Below, piece by piece: positions 26,096-34,819 of a stretch of DNA of 64,000 nt; position 1 is the stretch's first letter, and every line of letters begins with the position of its first letter. The stretch covers positions 1,601,344 to 1,665,343 of the forward strand of contig NZ_JAINUL010000001.1 in assembly GCF_020639365.1 (NCBI RefSeq), given 5' to 3'. The translations under genes and the position numbers were made by a program. The DNA comes from Streptomyces flavotricini. GTDB taxonomy: Bacteria; Actinomycetota; Actinomycetes; Streptomycetales; Streptomycetaceae. The notes beneath the pieces are model-generated. The model saw only the letters and a program-made list of their open reading frames with translations. It was not told where the DNA came from and made no database searches.

Positions 26096-28165
26096 ATGCA
26101 GGGCACATGGCACCAGATCAACGTCACCTTCCGGGACCGCGCCGCGGCGCAGCAGGTGATTCCCCAGAAGCTCTGCCCCGCCCTGCTCAAAGCCGAGGAC
26201 CGGGGGGAAATTTCCGCCTGGTGGTTCCTGAACAAGCAGCCGTGGAAGCTGCGCGTGCGCACCACCGGCGACGAGACCCCCTCCCTGTGGGCCGCCCTCA
26301 GCGGGCTCGTCCAAGACGACGAGGTCCGGCAGTGGATTCCCGCCATCTACGAGCCGGAGACCCTGGCCTTCGGCGGGACCGAGGCCATGGAGGCAGCCCA
26401 CGAGCTATTCCACGCCGACAGCCGGCACCTGCTGACCTACCCCGTCCAGGCCGGGCACCTCGGTCGTCGCGAGACCGCCGTCCTCCTCGTCAGCGCGATG
26501 ATGCGCGCTGCCGGTCTCGACTGGTACGAGCAGGGAGACGTCTGGGACAAGGTCGCCGCCGAACGCCCGACCCCGCCGATCCTCGCCTCCGAGCTGGACG
26601 CGGCCATGCACTGCCTGCTGACCGTCGACGCCCGCAGCCTGTGCCGGGAGGACGGCCCGCTCCACGGCCACGCCGACTGGGTCCGCGCCTTCGCACGGGC
26701 CGGGACCGCGCTCGCAGTCCTCAACCACGAAGGCCGCCTGCGCCGGGGACTGAGAGCCGTCCTCGCCCACCACATCATCTTCCACTTCAACCGGGCCGGC
26801 CTCCCCCTGGAGGACCAAAGCGCCCTGTCCAACCTCGCCCGAAAGGCCATCATGGGAACGAGTGACACCCCCGCAACCACCCCCGACGGCACCCCGGCCG
26901 CCGATAGCGTCGGATCGGTGAACACCAACACGCTCACCACCCCCGACCCGACCGCGGAACAGCTCCGCAACACTCTCGTCGACCAGATCCGCCAGGAGGG
27001 CCACGCCACCAACCCGGCCGCCGAGGTCGCACTGCGCACCGTGCCCCGGCACCTGTTCGTGCCCGACGCCTCGCTTCAGGAGGCCTATGCCAACCAGCCG
27101 GTTCACGTGAAGTACGACACCGACGGCACGTCCATCTCCTGCGCCTCCCAGCCCGCCGTGGTCGCCCTCATGCTCGACCAGCTCGACGCCCAGCCCGGCG
27201 AGCGCATCCTCGAACTCGGCGCCGGCACCGGGTACAACGCCGCCCTCATCGCCCACCTCGTCGGCGACACCGGTCACGTCACCACCATCGACGTCGACGA
27301 CGACCTCGTCGACGGCGCCCGCGCGCACCTGGCTGCCGCCGGGTACACGAACGTCGAAGCACTGACCCGCGACGGAGCCGTCGGCTACGCCGACGGGGCG
27401 CCGTACGACCGGATCATCGCCACTGTCGGCGCCCACGGCATCCCGCACGCCTGGCTCGACCAGCTCGCCCCCGGCGGGCGGCTCGTCGTTCCCCAGCGCA
27501 TCAAGGGCAGCGTCTCCCGCTCCATCGTCTACGAACGCCGAGACGGCCGGTGGGTGTCGCTCGGCAGCGAGATGAACACCTTCATGCCCCTGCGCCGCGG
27601 CATCGCGGACGACGACCGGCGTATCGTCCCCCTCACCGCAGACGGAACCGTACGACTGCAGGCGCCGGCCGGGACGTCCATCGACGCCGAGGCGCTGGCC
27701 CGCGTGCTCGAAGAACCGCGGGTCGAGGAGTGGACTGGGATGACGGTCCGCGCCATGGAATCGCCCGAGTGGATGGAGCTCTTCGTCAGCTGCTCCTTCG
27801 ACTCCGGCCTGATCAGGATGCTGTTCCCGGCCGCTGCGACGGGCACCACCCTCACCGAGGACCCCTACCCCTCCTCCACCGCGGTCATCGACAAGGGCGC
27901 CCTGACCTACCTCGCCCGGCGCCTCTCGGACCAGACCACCCCTGAGGGCGGCAAGCTGTGGGAGTTCGGCGTCATCGGCCACGGCCCCGGCAGCGACGAG
28001 CTCGCTGCGCAGGTCGCTGAGGCGATCCGTACCTGGGACCGCACCTACCGCAGCCGCGAGGCCGGCTTCGAGCTCCAATCCCTCCAGGCGCCGGTTCCCG
28101 AGGAACGTCCCGGCCAGTTCACCGTCGACACGCCCCTGAACCGGATCGTCATCGACTTCAACTGA
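26096..28165 (+). CDS. Fusion of SpaB_C-like (thiopeptide-type) domain and FxLD-system PCMT-like methyltransferase
   Basis: 689 residues. Residues 1-~255 repeat the SpaB_C elimination fold (TWHQINVTFRDRAAAQQVI, then WWFLNKQPWKLRVRTTGD, AHHIIFHFNRAGL). A Thr/Pro/Asn linker leads to a protein-L-isoaspartate methyltransferase-like half from ~285: RTVPRHLFVPDASL, SISCASQPAVVALM, LELGAGTGYNAALIAHLVG (SAM loop near 370) and LAPGGRLVVPQR, with a long C-terminal extension typical of the FxLD-system methyltransferases. Related LanS-type enzymes methylate an Asp that collapses to aspartimide/isoAsp. The Asp43-Gly44 of the precursor is the likely target (inference). The N-terminal domain may bring the peptide to the methyltransferase. 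Confidence 0.85.
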   Translation: MQGTWHQINVTFRDRAAAQQVIPQKLCPALLKAEDRGEISAWWFLNKQPWKLRVRTTGDETPSLWAALSGLVQDDEVRQWIPAIYEPETLAFGGTEAMEAAHELFHADSRHLLTYPVQAGHLGRRETAVLLVSAMMRAAGLDWYEQGDVWDKVAAERPTPPILASELDAAMHCLLTVDARSLCREDGPLHGHADWVRAFARAGTALAVLNHEGRLRRGLRAVLAHHIIFHFNRAGLPLEDQSALSNLARKAIMGTSDTPATTPDGTPAADSVGSVNTNTLTTPDPTAEQLRNTLVDQIRQEGHATNPAAEVALRTVPRHLFVPDASLQEAYANQPVHVKYDTDGTSISCASQPAVVALMLDQLDAQPGERILELGAGTGYNAALIAHLVGDTGHVTTIDVDDDLVDGARAHLAAAGYTNVEALTRDGAVGYADGAPYDRIIATVGAHGIPHAWLDQLAPGGRLVVPQRIKGSVSRSIVYERRDGRWVSLGSEMNTFMPLRRGIADDDRRIVPLTADGTVRLQAPAGTSIDAEALARVLEEPRVEEWTGMTVRAMESPEWMELFVSCSFDSGLIRMLFPAAATGTTLTEDPYPSSTAVIDKGALTYLARRLSDQTTPEGGKLWEFGVIGHGPGSDELAAQVAEAIRTWDRTYRSREAGFELQSLQAPVPEERPGQFTVDTPLNRIVIDFN

Positions 28166-28180
28166 CCGTACTCCCCTGAC

Positions 28181-28225
28181 CGTGTGGTGCCCGCCGCCCA
28201 CATCTCCGGCGGTGGGCACCACACG
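28181..28225 (+). terminator. Strong hairpin after methyltransferase gene
   Basis: CGTGTGGTGCCC pairs perfectly with GGGCACCACACG; the stem continues past one mismatch into CCGCC/GGCGG. It lies 15 bases after the methyltransferase stop. No T run. Probable terminator or attenuator between the core lanthipeptide genes and the TPR-like gene whose start is 25 bases on. Confidence 0.6.
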
Positions 28226-28250
28226 TCGGGCTGCCCCCTCGGAGAACTTC

Positions 28251-29351
28251 ATGGACCCGCACGGCCAGTTAGCCCGACGCTTCCCCCTCGTCTCACGGTT
28301 CCGGCCCGCATGCCTTCCCCTCCCCGACCGCATCCAGGCTCTCGCAACGCTCTCCGAGACCGCTGCCGCCCGCACGGACCAGGGGCTCGCCTCGGCCGTC
28401 TACAACCAGGCCGCCCTGATCGCCAGCGACGTCGGGCTGCCTGACCTCGCGCGCCAGCTGTGCCACCAGCACGCCGACGCCTACCTGCACGCAACCCCAC
28501 TCCCCGCCACGGCCGCGATCCGCGCCCTCGAGCCCATCGTCAACCTGGCCCGCCTGCAGATCCGGGCCGGACACCCCGACGAAGGACGCAACCGTCTTCT
28601 GCGCCTCTTCGGCGCCATCACGAACGGAACCGCCGGCCGATTCGACGACGTACACATCCCCGCCGACCTGGTCCAGTCCGAAGACGGTCGGCAGGAAGTG
28701 CGCGCCTGGCTGTGGCGGGTCCTCCTCGCCGACGGCTCTCGGACCCTCACCGGAAGTGGCCGGTGGGCCGAAGCCCTCGCGCACACCCGCAAACATCAAG
28801 GCACCGGCAAGCGGATGTTCGACGGCCGACAGATCGCCGTCGTCGCCGCCCTCACCAGCGGCGACACCGAGCACGCCGCCGCCCTCATCGCCGACACAGC
28901 CGCCGGCGAACCGTGGGAGCACGCCGTCACCTCCTGCCTCCACGCCCTATGCCTCCGTGCCTGCGCCGACTTGGACCAAAGCCAGGAGAACGAACTCGAG
29001 GCCGCCCTCCGCGCCGTCCCCGCCGAGCAGGGCATGACGGTCTTCGACACCCGCGTGCGCCTCACAGTCCTGGACACCATCGCCTCCCCGGCGAGCCCGG
29101 CCGCCTACCGCATCACGAACGAGTTGCACCGAAGCATCGTCGGTACACGTGATGGCTTCGCCGCCCGCGAAGTCCTGGACAGCTCGCTGTTCACCCAGCT
29201 CGCCGCCCCAAGACAGCTCCAGGACTGCCACGACCTCGTCGCAGCCTGTGCTCTGGGCTCCGGCGCCGTGCCCGCGCACCTGCGCAGCGCCTTGGACACG
29301 GCACTGCATCGGAGCGACCGCGTGATCAGAGACAGCCTGTCGGTCCCCTGA
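28251..29351 (+). CDS. TPR-like helical hypothetical protein
   Basis: 366 residues from the ATG at 28251 (GGAG 6 bases upstream). The whole chain is Ala/Leu-rich helix pairs (ARTDQGLASAVYNQAALIAS, ALEPIVNLARLQIRAGHPDE), a TPR-type solenoid without an HTH. Such proteins accompany several Streptomyces RiPP clusters and may bind the precursor or a regulator. It lies just after the hairpin and before the exporter genes. No enzymatic motif. Confidence 0.6.
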   Translation: MDPHGQLARRFPLVSRFRPACLPLPDRIQALATLSETAAARTDQGLASAVYNQAALIASDVGLPDLARQLCHQHADAYLHATPLPATAAIRALEPIVNLARLQIRAGHPDEGRNRLLRLFGAITNGTAGRFDDVHIPADLVQSEDGRQEVRAWLWRVLLADGSRTLTGSGRWAEALAHTRKHQGTGKRMFDGRQIAVVAALTSGDTEHAAALIADTAAGEPWEHAVTSCLHALCLRACADLDQSQENELEAALRAVPAEQGMTVFDTRVRLTVLDTIASPASPAAYRITNELHRSIVGTRDGFAAREVLDSSLFTQLAAPRQLQDCHDLVAACALGSGAVPAHLRSALDTALHRSDRVIRDSLSVP

Positions 29352-29476
29352 GTCGCCCAGGTGTCCGAGCCGGTCCGGCGTACGCACGCGGTCGGCAATC
29401 CTCCGCCCGGGTGACACCCCCTGTTCGAGCGAATTTCAACGCCACCGCCCCAGACGCGCCAAGCCCACCCAGCCGG

Positions 29477-29499
29477 ACGGGAACATTCGTTCCCGTTTT
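29477..29499 (+). terminator. Rho-independent-type terminator
   Basis: ACGGGAAC and GTTCCCGT form a perfect 8-base stem with loop ATTC; the 3' arm runs into TTTT. It ends the TPR-like gene transcript about 125 bases after its stop. Confidence 0.6.
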
Positions 29500-29501
29500 G
29501 C

Positions 29502-29534
29502 CTCCGATCCGGCCGTGACGGACCCGGATCGGAG
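29502..29534. repeat. Second inverted repeat in the 29.35-29.58 kb gap
   Basis: CTCCGATCCGG and CCGGATCGGAG form a perfect 11-base inverted repeat around 11 bases, directly after the terminator at 29477. It may be a second terminator stem or an operator for the exporter transcript that starts just downstream. Confidence 0.45.
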
Positions 29535-29582
29535 CCGTTCTTAGAGCACCAGTACCAGTCGTGCGCCCATCCGGAGGACCCC

Positions 29583-29732
29583 GTGAATCTCCTACCGAAG
29601 CACCTCGCCGCCCTCCCCTTAATCGAACATGACGCGCCTGCCCCGTGCCTGCCCTCGGCGGGTGGGGGTCGTGTTGACGCTTCATCGTCCTGCTGCCGCG
29701 GCTCACGCCCGGATTTCGGGAGGGCTACGTGA
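29583..29732 (+). CDS. Cryptic 49-codon ORF with TTA codon, coupled to ABC exporter
   Basis: GTG start with GGAGGA 4 bases upstream. The stop overlaps the GTG of the ABC gene (GTGA), as real Streptomyces genes do. The peptide starts VNLLPKHLAALPLIEHDAP and ends with a Ser/Cys-rich part (DASSSCCRGS) and an RPDFGRAT tail. A TTA codon sits at 29619-29621, so translation could depend on the bldA tRNA. GC at third codon positions is lower (about 70%) than in neighbours, which argues for caution. It could be a second peptide precursor or a regulatory leader for the exporter. Confidence 0.45.
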   Translation: MNLLPKHLAALPLIEHDAPAPCLPSAGGGRVDASSSCCRGSRPDFGRAT

Positions 29733-31738
29733 GCAAGGACTCGGCAAGCGGATCCGGCGCCGCGGGGGTGTCGGATTCCGAGCGGCTCCTCTTCGGCGGC
29801 GAGCTGGCCTACGACATCGGCTGGGACCAGCATGAGGGCGCCTGGCTCCAGCTCGGGCTCTGGACCATGGCGCGGCAGCTCCCGCGTCTTGCGGGGACCG
29901 GCCTGCGGCTCGCCCACCTCGCCGACGCACGGGCCCTGCGCGTGGTCCTGGCCTCGGAGGCCGGGCGGGGCATCGCGCAGGCTGTCGGCCTGGTCGCGGT
30001 CAACAGCGTGCTCGGCCACGTCCTCGCGGCGGGCAGCACCAACGAGCGCCTGACTCAGGCGCTGCCCGCGCTCGCGGCCGTGGCCGTCACGGCGTTCCTC
30101 GGGTCGCTCTTACGCTCGGCGTCGACGGCGGCCACCGGGGCGCTGGAGCCGAAGGTGCAGCGAGTCGCGACCGAGCAGTACCTCGGCCTGGTGTACCGCA
30201 CGGAGCTGTCGGCGATCGAGGACGACGAGTTCCACCGGCTGCTGGACGCGGCCCGGTACGGCGCCGACTCGGCCCGGCGCATGATCCGCTACTGCACCAA
30301 CACCCTGAACTCCGCGGTGTCGCTGATCGCAGCGGCCGGCGTGCTCACCGTCCTGCACCCGGTGCTGCTGCCGCTCTTGGTCCTGATGACCCTGCCGAGC
30401 GCGTGGAGTTCGCTGATGATCTCCCGCCAGCGGTACATCTCCTTCCACGCCTTCGTCCAGCACGCCCGCGCCGGGCACCTGCTCGGCCAGCTGCTGACCC
30501 AGAAGGAAGCGGCCGCCGAGGTCCGCGTCCATGCCGTCGGGCCCTTCCTGCTGGGGCACTTCCGGACCATGGCCGAGACCAGCGAGCGCGAGCAGACCCG
30601 GCTGGCCCGCCGCGCCGCACGGATCGGGCTCGCCGCCGACGGCGCCGGCGGCCTCGCCACCCTCCTCACCTACGGCGCCCTGGGGGCCCTGCTGTGGGGC
30701 GGAGCGATGGAACTCTCCGTCGCCGGCACGGCGGTACTGGCCATCCGCACAGGCGCCGCCAGCCTCGACAGCCTGGTGCTCCAGGTCACCGAACTCCACC
30801 AGGAGTCCCTGTTCGTCGCGGACTTCGAGCGACTGTGCCGGGAGGCGAAGACCCGGGCCATCCCTGCGGGCGGGGACCCGCTGCCCGAGCGACTGCGGGA
30901 AGTCCGGTTCGAGAAGGTCACCTTCACTTACCCCGGCAGCGGGCAGGCCCCGCCCGAGCCCACGCTGCGCGAGGTGACCCTGGCGTTCCCGGCGGGGAAG
31001 ATCATCGCGCTGGTGGGCGAGAACGGCTCCGGCAAGTCCACCCTGGTCAAGCTCCTCGCCGGCCTCTACCTGCCGGACGAGGGCAGCGGCACGATCTGGT
31101 GGGACGACGTCGATGCCCGTACCGCCGACCGCGACCAGGTCTTCGGCCGCGTCGCGCTGATGTCGCAGGACTTCTACCACTGGCCCTTCACGTTCCGGGT
31201 GAACGTCGGTATCGGGCAGCCCGGTCAGGTCATCGACGACCGGGCGGTCGAGGAGGCCTGCGGCTTCTCCGGTGCCGACGAGGTCCTCAACGGCCTGCCT
31301 CGCGGGCTCGGCACGCTGCTGGCTCGCGGCTATCGCGGAGGGCACCAGATCTCGGGCGGTCAGTGGCAGCGCATCGGCATCGCGCGGGCCAAGTACCGGC
31401 AGGCCGAGATCCTGATCGTGGACGAGCCCACCAGCGCCCTGGACGCGGTCGCGGAGCAGCGGGTCTTCGACCAGATCAGGGCCCTGGCCGCGACCACCGG
31501 GCAGACGATCGTGCTCATCACCCACCGCCTGCACTCCGTGCGCCATGCGGACCTCATCCACGTCTTGAAGGACGGCCGGGTCGCCGAGTCGGGCACCTGG
31601 GAGGAACTGATGGACCCGGCTACGGGCACGGGGGACTTCCGCGACGCCTACCTCGTCCAAGCAGCTGCCTTCGATGCCACAATCCCCACGCAGTCCGCCG
31701 GCGACCACGACACTCTGCGGCCCCAGGACCACGCATGA
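29729..31738 (+). CDS. ABC transporter, fused permease and ATPase
   Basis: 669 residues, GTG with GGGAGG upstream. The N-terminal half has about six hydrophobic segments (GIAQAVGLVAVNSVLGHVL, SAVSLIAAAGVLTVL and others), an exporter-type membrane domain. The ATPase half has Walker A GENGSGKST, the signature ISGGQWQR and Walker B LIVDEPTSALD followed by the switch His (ITHRLHS). There is no N-terminal C39 peptidase. A TTA codon at 30110-30112 suggests bldA control. Probably exports the modified peptide. Coupled on both sides to small ORFs. Confidence 0.9.
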   Translation: MSKDSASGSGAAGVSDSERLLFGGELAYDIGWDQHEGAWLQLGLWTMARQLPRLAGTGLRLAHLADARALRVVLASEAGRGIAQAVGLVAVNSVLGHVLAAGSTNERLTQALPALAAVAVTAFLGSLLRSASTAATGALEPKVQRVATEQYLGLVYRTELSAIEDDEFHRLLDAARYGADSARRMIRYCTNTLNSAVSLIAAAGVLTVLHPVLLPLLVLMTLPSAWSSLMISRQRYISFHAFVQHARAGHLLGQLLTQKEAAAEVRVHAVGPFLLGHFRTMAETSEREQTRLARRAARIGLAADGAGGLATLLTYGALGALLWGGAMELSVAGTAVLAIRTGAASLDSLVLQVTELHQESLFVADFERLCREAKTRAIPAGGDPLPERLREVRFEKVTFTYPGSGQAPPEPTLREVTLAFPAGKIIALVGENGSGKSTLVKLLAGLYLPDEGSGTIWWDDVDARTADRDQVFGRVALMSQDFYHWPFTFRVNVGIGQPGQVIDDRAVEEACGFSGADEVLNGLPRGLGTLLARGYRGGHQISGGQWQRIGIARAKYRQAEILIVDEPTSALDAVAEQRVFDQIRALAATTGQTIVLITHRLHSVRHADLIHVLKDGRVAESGTWEELMDPATGTGDFRDAYLVQAAAFDATIPTQSAGDHDTLRPQDHA

Positions 31739-31905
31739 CCGCCGCCGCGCCCCAGGAACAGGCCAGCGGGGTGAACATCCGCCCGGCGTCGGGACGCAAC
31801 CTGGCCCAACCGCAGACCAGCTCGCAGACCGAGTGCCGTCCGCCTGTCCCCGTCCCCGATGCCCTGCCCGCAGGCTGGCTGCTGACGGAGGCCGTCCTGT
31901 GGTGA
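31735..31905 (+). CDS. Small ORF of 56 codons between two exporters
   Basis: ATG in an ATGA overlap with the ABC stop; stop in a GTGA overlap with the MFS start. The peptide has a polar, Gln/Ser-rich middle (RNLAQPQTSSQTECRPP) and a hydrophobic end (DALPAGWLLTEAVLW) with a single Cys. No known precursor motif. Double coupling supports expression; function unknown. It could be a second peptide substrate or a small transport accessory. Confidence 0.5.
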   Translation: MTAAAPQEQASGVNIRPASGRNLAQPQTSSQTECRPPVPVPDALPAGWLLTEAVLW

Positions 31906-33245
31906 CGCTGCCCCGCCCCCGGCCCTCCGCCCGCAAGAGGGCACCGGTACTTGGGACAGGATTCCGCTTGTACCTCGGCGGGGAGTCCGCCGGCCTGGTC
32001 GGGACGTCGGTGCACCTGGTGGCCCTGCCCACCCTGGCCGTCCTCGAACTGGACGCGACGGCCGGGCAAGCCGCTCTGCTCGCCTCCCTGGCCCACCTGC
32101 CCACCTTCCTCCTTGCCCTCCCCGCTGGCGGCATCGTCGACCGGTACGCCAAGCGGGCTCTGCTGGTGGGCACCGACCTTGCCGGTGCTGCTGTCGTCAC
32201 GGTAGTTCCCGTGGCGGCGCTGGCCGGGGTGTTGTCGATGTCCGTGCTGTACGCGGTCGCGCTGGTCCTGGGTGCGGTGACCGTGCTGCACCAGGCGGCG
32301 GCCATCGCGATCGTGCCGCAGTTGGTCGAACCCGCCGTGCTGCACCGGGCCAACGCCCGGGTGGGTGCCGCGTTCGGGGCCGCGGATATGGCCGGGACCT
32401 ATCTCGGCACCGCGGTCGTCGCGGCCGTGGGCGCGGCCAAGGCCTTCTGGCTGGACGCCCTGTCGTACCTGGTGTCCGCCTGCTGCACAGCCCGGATTCC
32501 GGAGCCCGGCCGGCCGGTAGCGGGCGAGGGGCGGCCCAGGGGCAGGTTGGCCGGGGAGATTTGGGAGGGCCTGGCCTATACCGCGCGGACTCCACTGGTC
32601 CGGGACCTCGTGTTCGCGCTGACCCTGACCGGTGTGGGCGTCGGTGTGACCGGCGCGCTGTTTGCGTACTACCTGCTGACCGTGCTGGAGGCGGGACCTA
32701 CCGGGTTGGGGGTCGTGATGGGTGTCTCCGGGGCGGGCGCGCTTGCCGGGGCCCTGGCAGCGCCGCGTGTCGTAGCCCGGTTCGGCCCCGGGCCCACCCT
32801 GCTCGCCGGTTTCGCTACCTGCCCAGTGGCGGGCGTGCCGCTGCTGTTGGCCCGGCCGGGGCCCGTCTGGCTTGCCGTCCTCGCCGCGGCGGGCGGCCTT
32901 CAGCTCGCCGCCGCGGCAGTGGCGGGTACCACCCAGAGGTCGGTGCGCCAGCAGATCTGCCCGCCCCACCTGCAGGCGCGGGCGCAGCAGACGTCGACCT
33001 GGCTGGTCTCCGGGAGCAAGCCGTTCGCGGCCCTGGCCGGCGGCGCCGTGGCCACGGCGTTCGGGGCACGTACCGCTCTGGCCGTCGGGACGCTGGTGTT
33101 GGTGCTGCCAGTGATCGTGCTCTTGCGCTCCCCGGTCAGCCGCCTGACCGTGATGCCCGTCCCCGCACCTCCTTCCGGCGACTCCGCCCGCGCCCGAGTT
33201 GCCCCTCCGCCCGCTGATGCCCCAGGAGCGCGCCCTCACCCGTGA
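31902..33245 (+). CDS. MFS transporter
   Basis: 447 residues with about 12 hydrophobic segments. The loop after helix 2 reads GGIVDRYAKRALL, the D-R-x-x-(K/R)-R motif A of major facilitator proteins. The N-terminal FRLYLGGESAGLVGTSVHLV is typical of the enterobactin-exporter/macrolide-efflux branch. Likely exports a small molecule or peptide made by this cluster, or gives self-resistance. The start is a GTG in a GTGA overlap; the end overlaps the Nudix gene by 4 bases. Confidence 0.87.
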   Translation: MTLPRPRPSARKRAPVLGTGFRLYLGGESAGLVGTSVHLVALPTLAVLELDATAGQAALLASLAHLPTFLLALPAGGIVDRYAKRALLVGTDLAGAAVVTVVPVAALAGVLSMSVLYAVALVLGAVTVLHQAAAIAIVPQLVEPAVLHRANARVGAAFGAADMAGTYLGTAVVAAVGAAKAFWLDALSYLVSACCTARIPEPGRPVAGEGRPRGRLAGEIWEGLAYTARTPLVRDLVFALTLTGVGVGVTGALFAYYLLTVLEAGPTGLGVVMGVSGAGALAGALAAPRVVARFGPGPTLLAGFATCPVAGVPLLLARPGPVWLAVLAAAGGLQLAAAAVAGTTQRSVRQQICPPHLQARAQQTSTWLVSGSKPFAALAGGAVATAFGARTALAVGTLVLVLPVIVLLRSPVSRLTVMPVPAPPSGDSARARVAPPPADAPGARPHP

Positions 33246-34765
33246 GCGCCGCCGACTCCTCCATCCCGCCGTCCCACCGACCTGTGAGGCTCCTCTTGCC
33301 GCCCTCCCGCTCCCACATCCGCGATCTCGTCACCGCCTACCTGGAACGGTACCCGGCTGAAGTGCCGCTGCTGGCACCTCTGTTGCGGCTGCTGGACGAA
33401 GACGCCGAGCCGACGAGCCGCTCGACCATGCCAGGGCACGTCACGTGCAGCGCGGTCGTCGTCGAACACGACCGCCGTGTCCTGCTCGTCCACCACAACA
33501 CCTTCGGGCTCCTGCTGGCACCCGGCGGGCACGTCGAGGCAGATGATCGCTCGCTGCTGGAGACGGCGCTGCGCGAGATCCACGAGGAGGCCGGCATCCC
33601 GCCCGGCGCCCTGTGCGCCACCGCCGCCTACGGCGATCTGCCCATCGACATCGACGTCTTCGACATCGACGCCAACCCGACCAAGGGCGAAGCCGCGCAC
33701 CAGCACTGGGACTTCCGCTTCGTCTTCCAGCTGGTGGACAGGGAGGTCAAGGTCACGGTGCAGCCGGAGGAGGTCTCGGCCCCGCAGTGGGTCGCCTTCG
33801 AGAAGGTCACGGCCCCGCAGCTGCGGGAGAAGCTCACCGCGTCCGGGCTCGACGGCCGCATCGAGCCGGTCAACGCCTCGGCGCTGATCCACGACGGGCA
33901 CGGCCGCTACCTGCTGCACCTGCGCGATGACCTCCCCGGCATCTGGGAGCCCGGGGCCTGGGCCCTGCTCGGCGGGGGCCGCGAGCCGGGCGACACCTCG
34001 CTCGAAGACACCGTCCGGCGGGAACTGCGGGAGGAAGCCGGGCTCGAGCCGGGCGTCGTGGAGCCGTTCGCCGTCGAGCTCGCCACCGGTACCGACGGTC
34101 TGACCGTGCCGGTGGAGGTGTTCACCGCCCAGTGGAACGGCGATCCGGCCGGACTGCCGCTCACCGAGGGCGTGATGCTGGCCTGGTTCCACCCCGACGC
34201 CATGGAGCGCCTGAGGCTGAGCCCCTCCACCCTGGACCTCGTACGCCGACACGCCGAGCACTTCGGCCGCACCAAGGCGGCGCCCCAACGCGAGGCCCTC
34301 GGGCCGGACCGCCCGAGGGCGGGCAGCACCAGCGTTCCGCACATCGTCGGCGTCCACCTCTACCTGGAACGCGATGGCCAGGTGCTGCTCGGCCTGCGCC
34401 ACCCCGGCTCCGCGTACGCCGGCGGCACCCACCACTTCCTCGCCGGGCACTGCGAGCAGGAGTCCGCGGTGGCCTGCCTGGTCCGCGAAGCGCAGGAAGA
34501 GGCCGGGCTGTGCATCGACCCGTCCGACGTCGAGCTCGCGCACGTGGTGCACATGGTCGACAAGCCCGGAGACCAGCCGAGAGTCGGGTTCGTCTTCCGC
34601 GCCCGGCAGTGGACGGGGACACCTGAAGTCCGAGAGCCGGACCGGTGCGTGTCCTGGGGCTGGTGGCCCGCCGACGCCCTTCCGGAGCCGATCGTCCCCT
34701 ACACCCGAGCGGCGATCGAAGGCATCCGAGCCGGTCGTCCCTATACCGAGCTCGGGTGGACCTGA
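33242..34765 (+). CDS. Triple Nudix-domain protein
   Basis: 507 residues with three complete Nudix boxes: near 95-119 (ending REIHEEAGI), 244-268 (RELREEAGL) and 401-423 (REAQEEAGL). Each sits in its own ~150-residue domain, so the protein is three Nudix folds in a row; single-domain members have 130-200 residues. Nudix enzymes hydrolyse nucleoside diphosphates linked to another group. All three boxes keep the metal-binding E-x-x-E-E pattern, so all may be active. Coupled to the MFS gene (GTGA). Substrate unknown. Confidence 0.9.
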   Translation: MSAADSSIPPSHRPVRLLLPPSRSHIRDLVTAYLERYPAEVPLLAPLLRLLDEDAEPTSRSTMPGHVTCSAVVVEHDRRVLLVHHNTFGLLLAPGGHVEADDRSLLETALREIHEEAGIPPGALCATAAYGDLPIDIDVFDIDANPTKGEAAHQHWDFRFVFQLVDREVKVTVQPEEVSAPQWVAFEKVTAPQLREKLTASGLDGRIEPVNASALIHDGHGRYLLHLRDDLPGIWEPGAWALLGGGREPGDTSLEDTVRRELREEAGLEPGVVEPFAVELATGTDGLTVPVEVFTAQWNGDPAGLPLTEGVMLAWFHPDAMERLRLSPSTLDLVRRHAEHFGRTKAAPQREALGPDRPRAGSTSVPHIVGVHLYLERDGQVLLGLRHPGSAYAGGTHHFLAGHCEQESAVACLVREAQEEAGLCIDPSDVELAHVVHMVDKPGDQPRVGFVFRARQWTGTPEVREPDRCVSWGWWPADALPEPIVPYTRAAIEGIRAGRPYTELGWT

Positions 34766-34819
34766 CCGCCCCGCGCATCCCGCCCGCAGTCCCCGTGCCC
34801 CCTGCCCAAGGAGTTGTAC

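Noticed and set aside
26405..28375. 656-codon minus-strand frame
   Set aside because: Antisense to the SpaB_C-PCMT fusion, Gly/Val-rich shadow composition.
30110..32353. 747-codon minus-strand frame
   Set aside because: Antisense to the ABC and MFS genes with their intact motifs; low-complexity composition.
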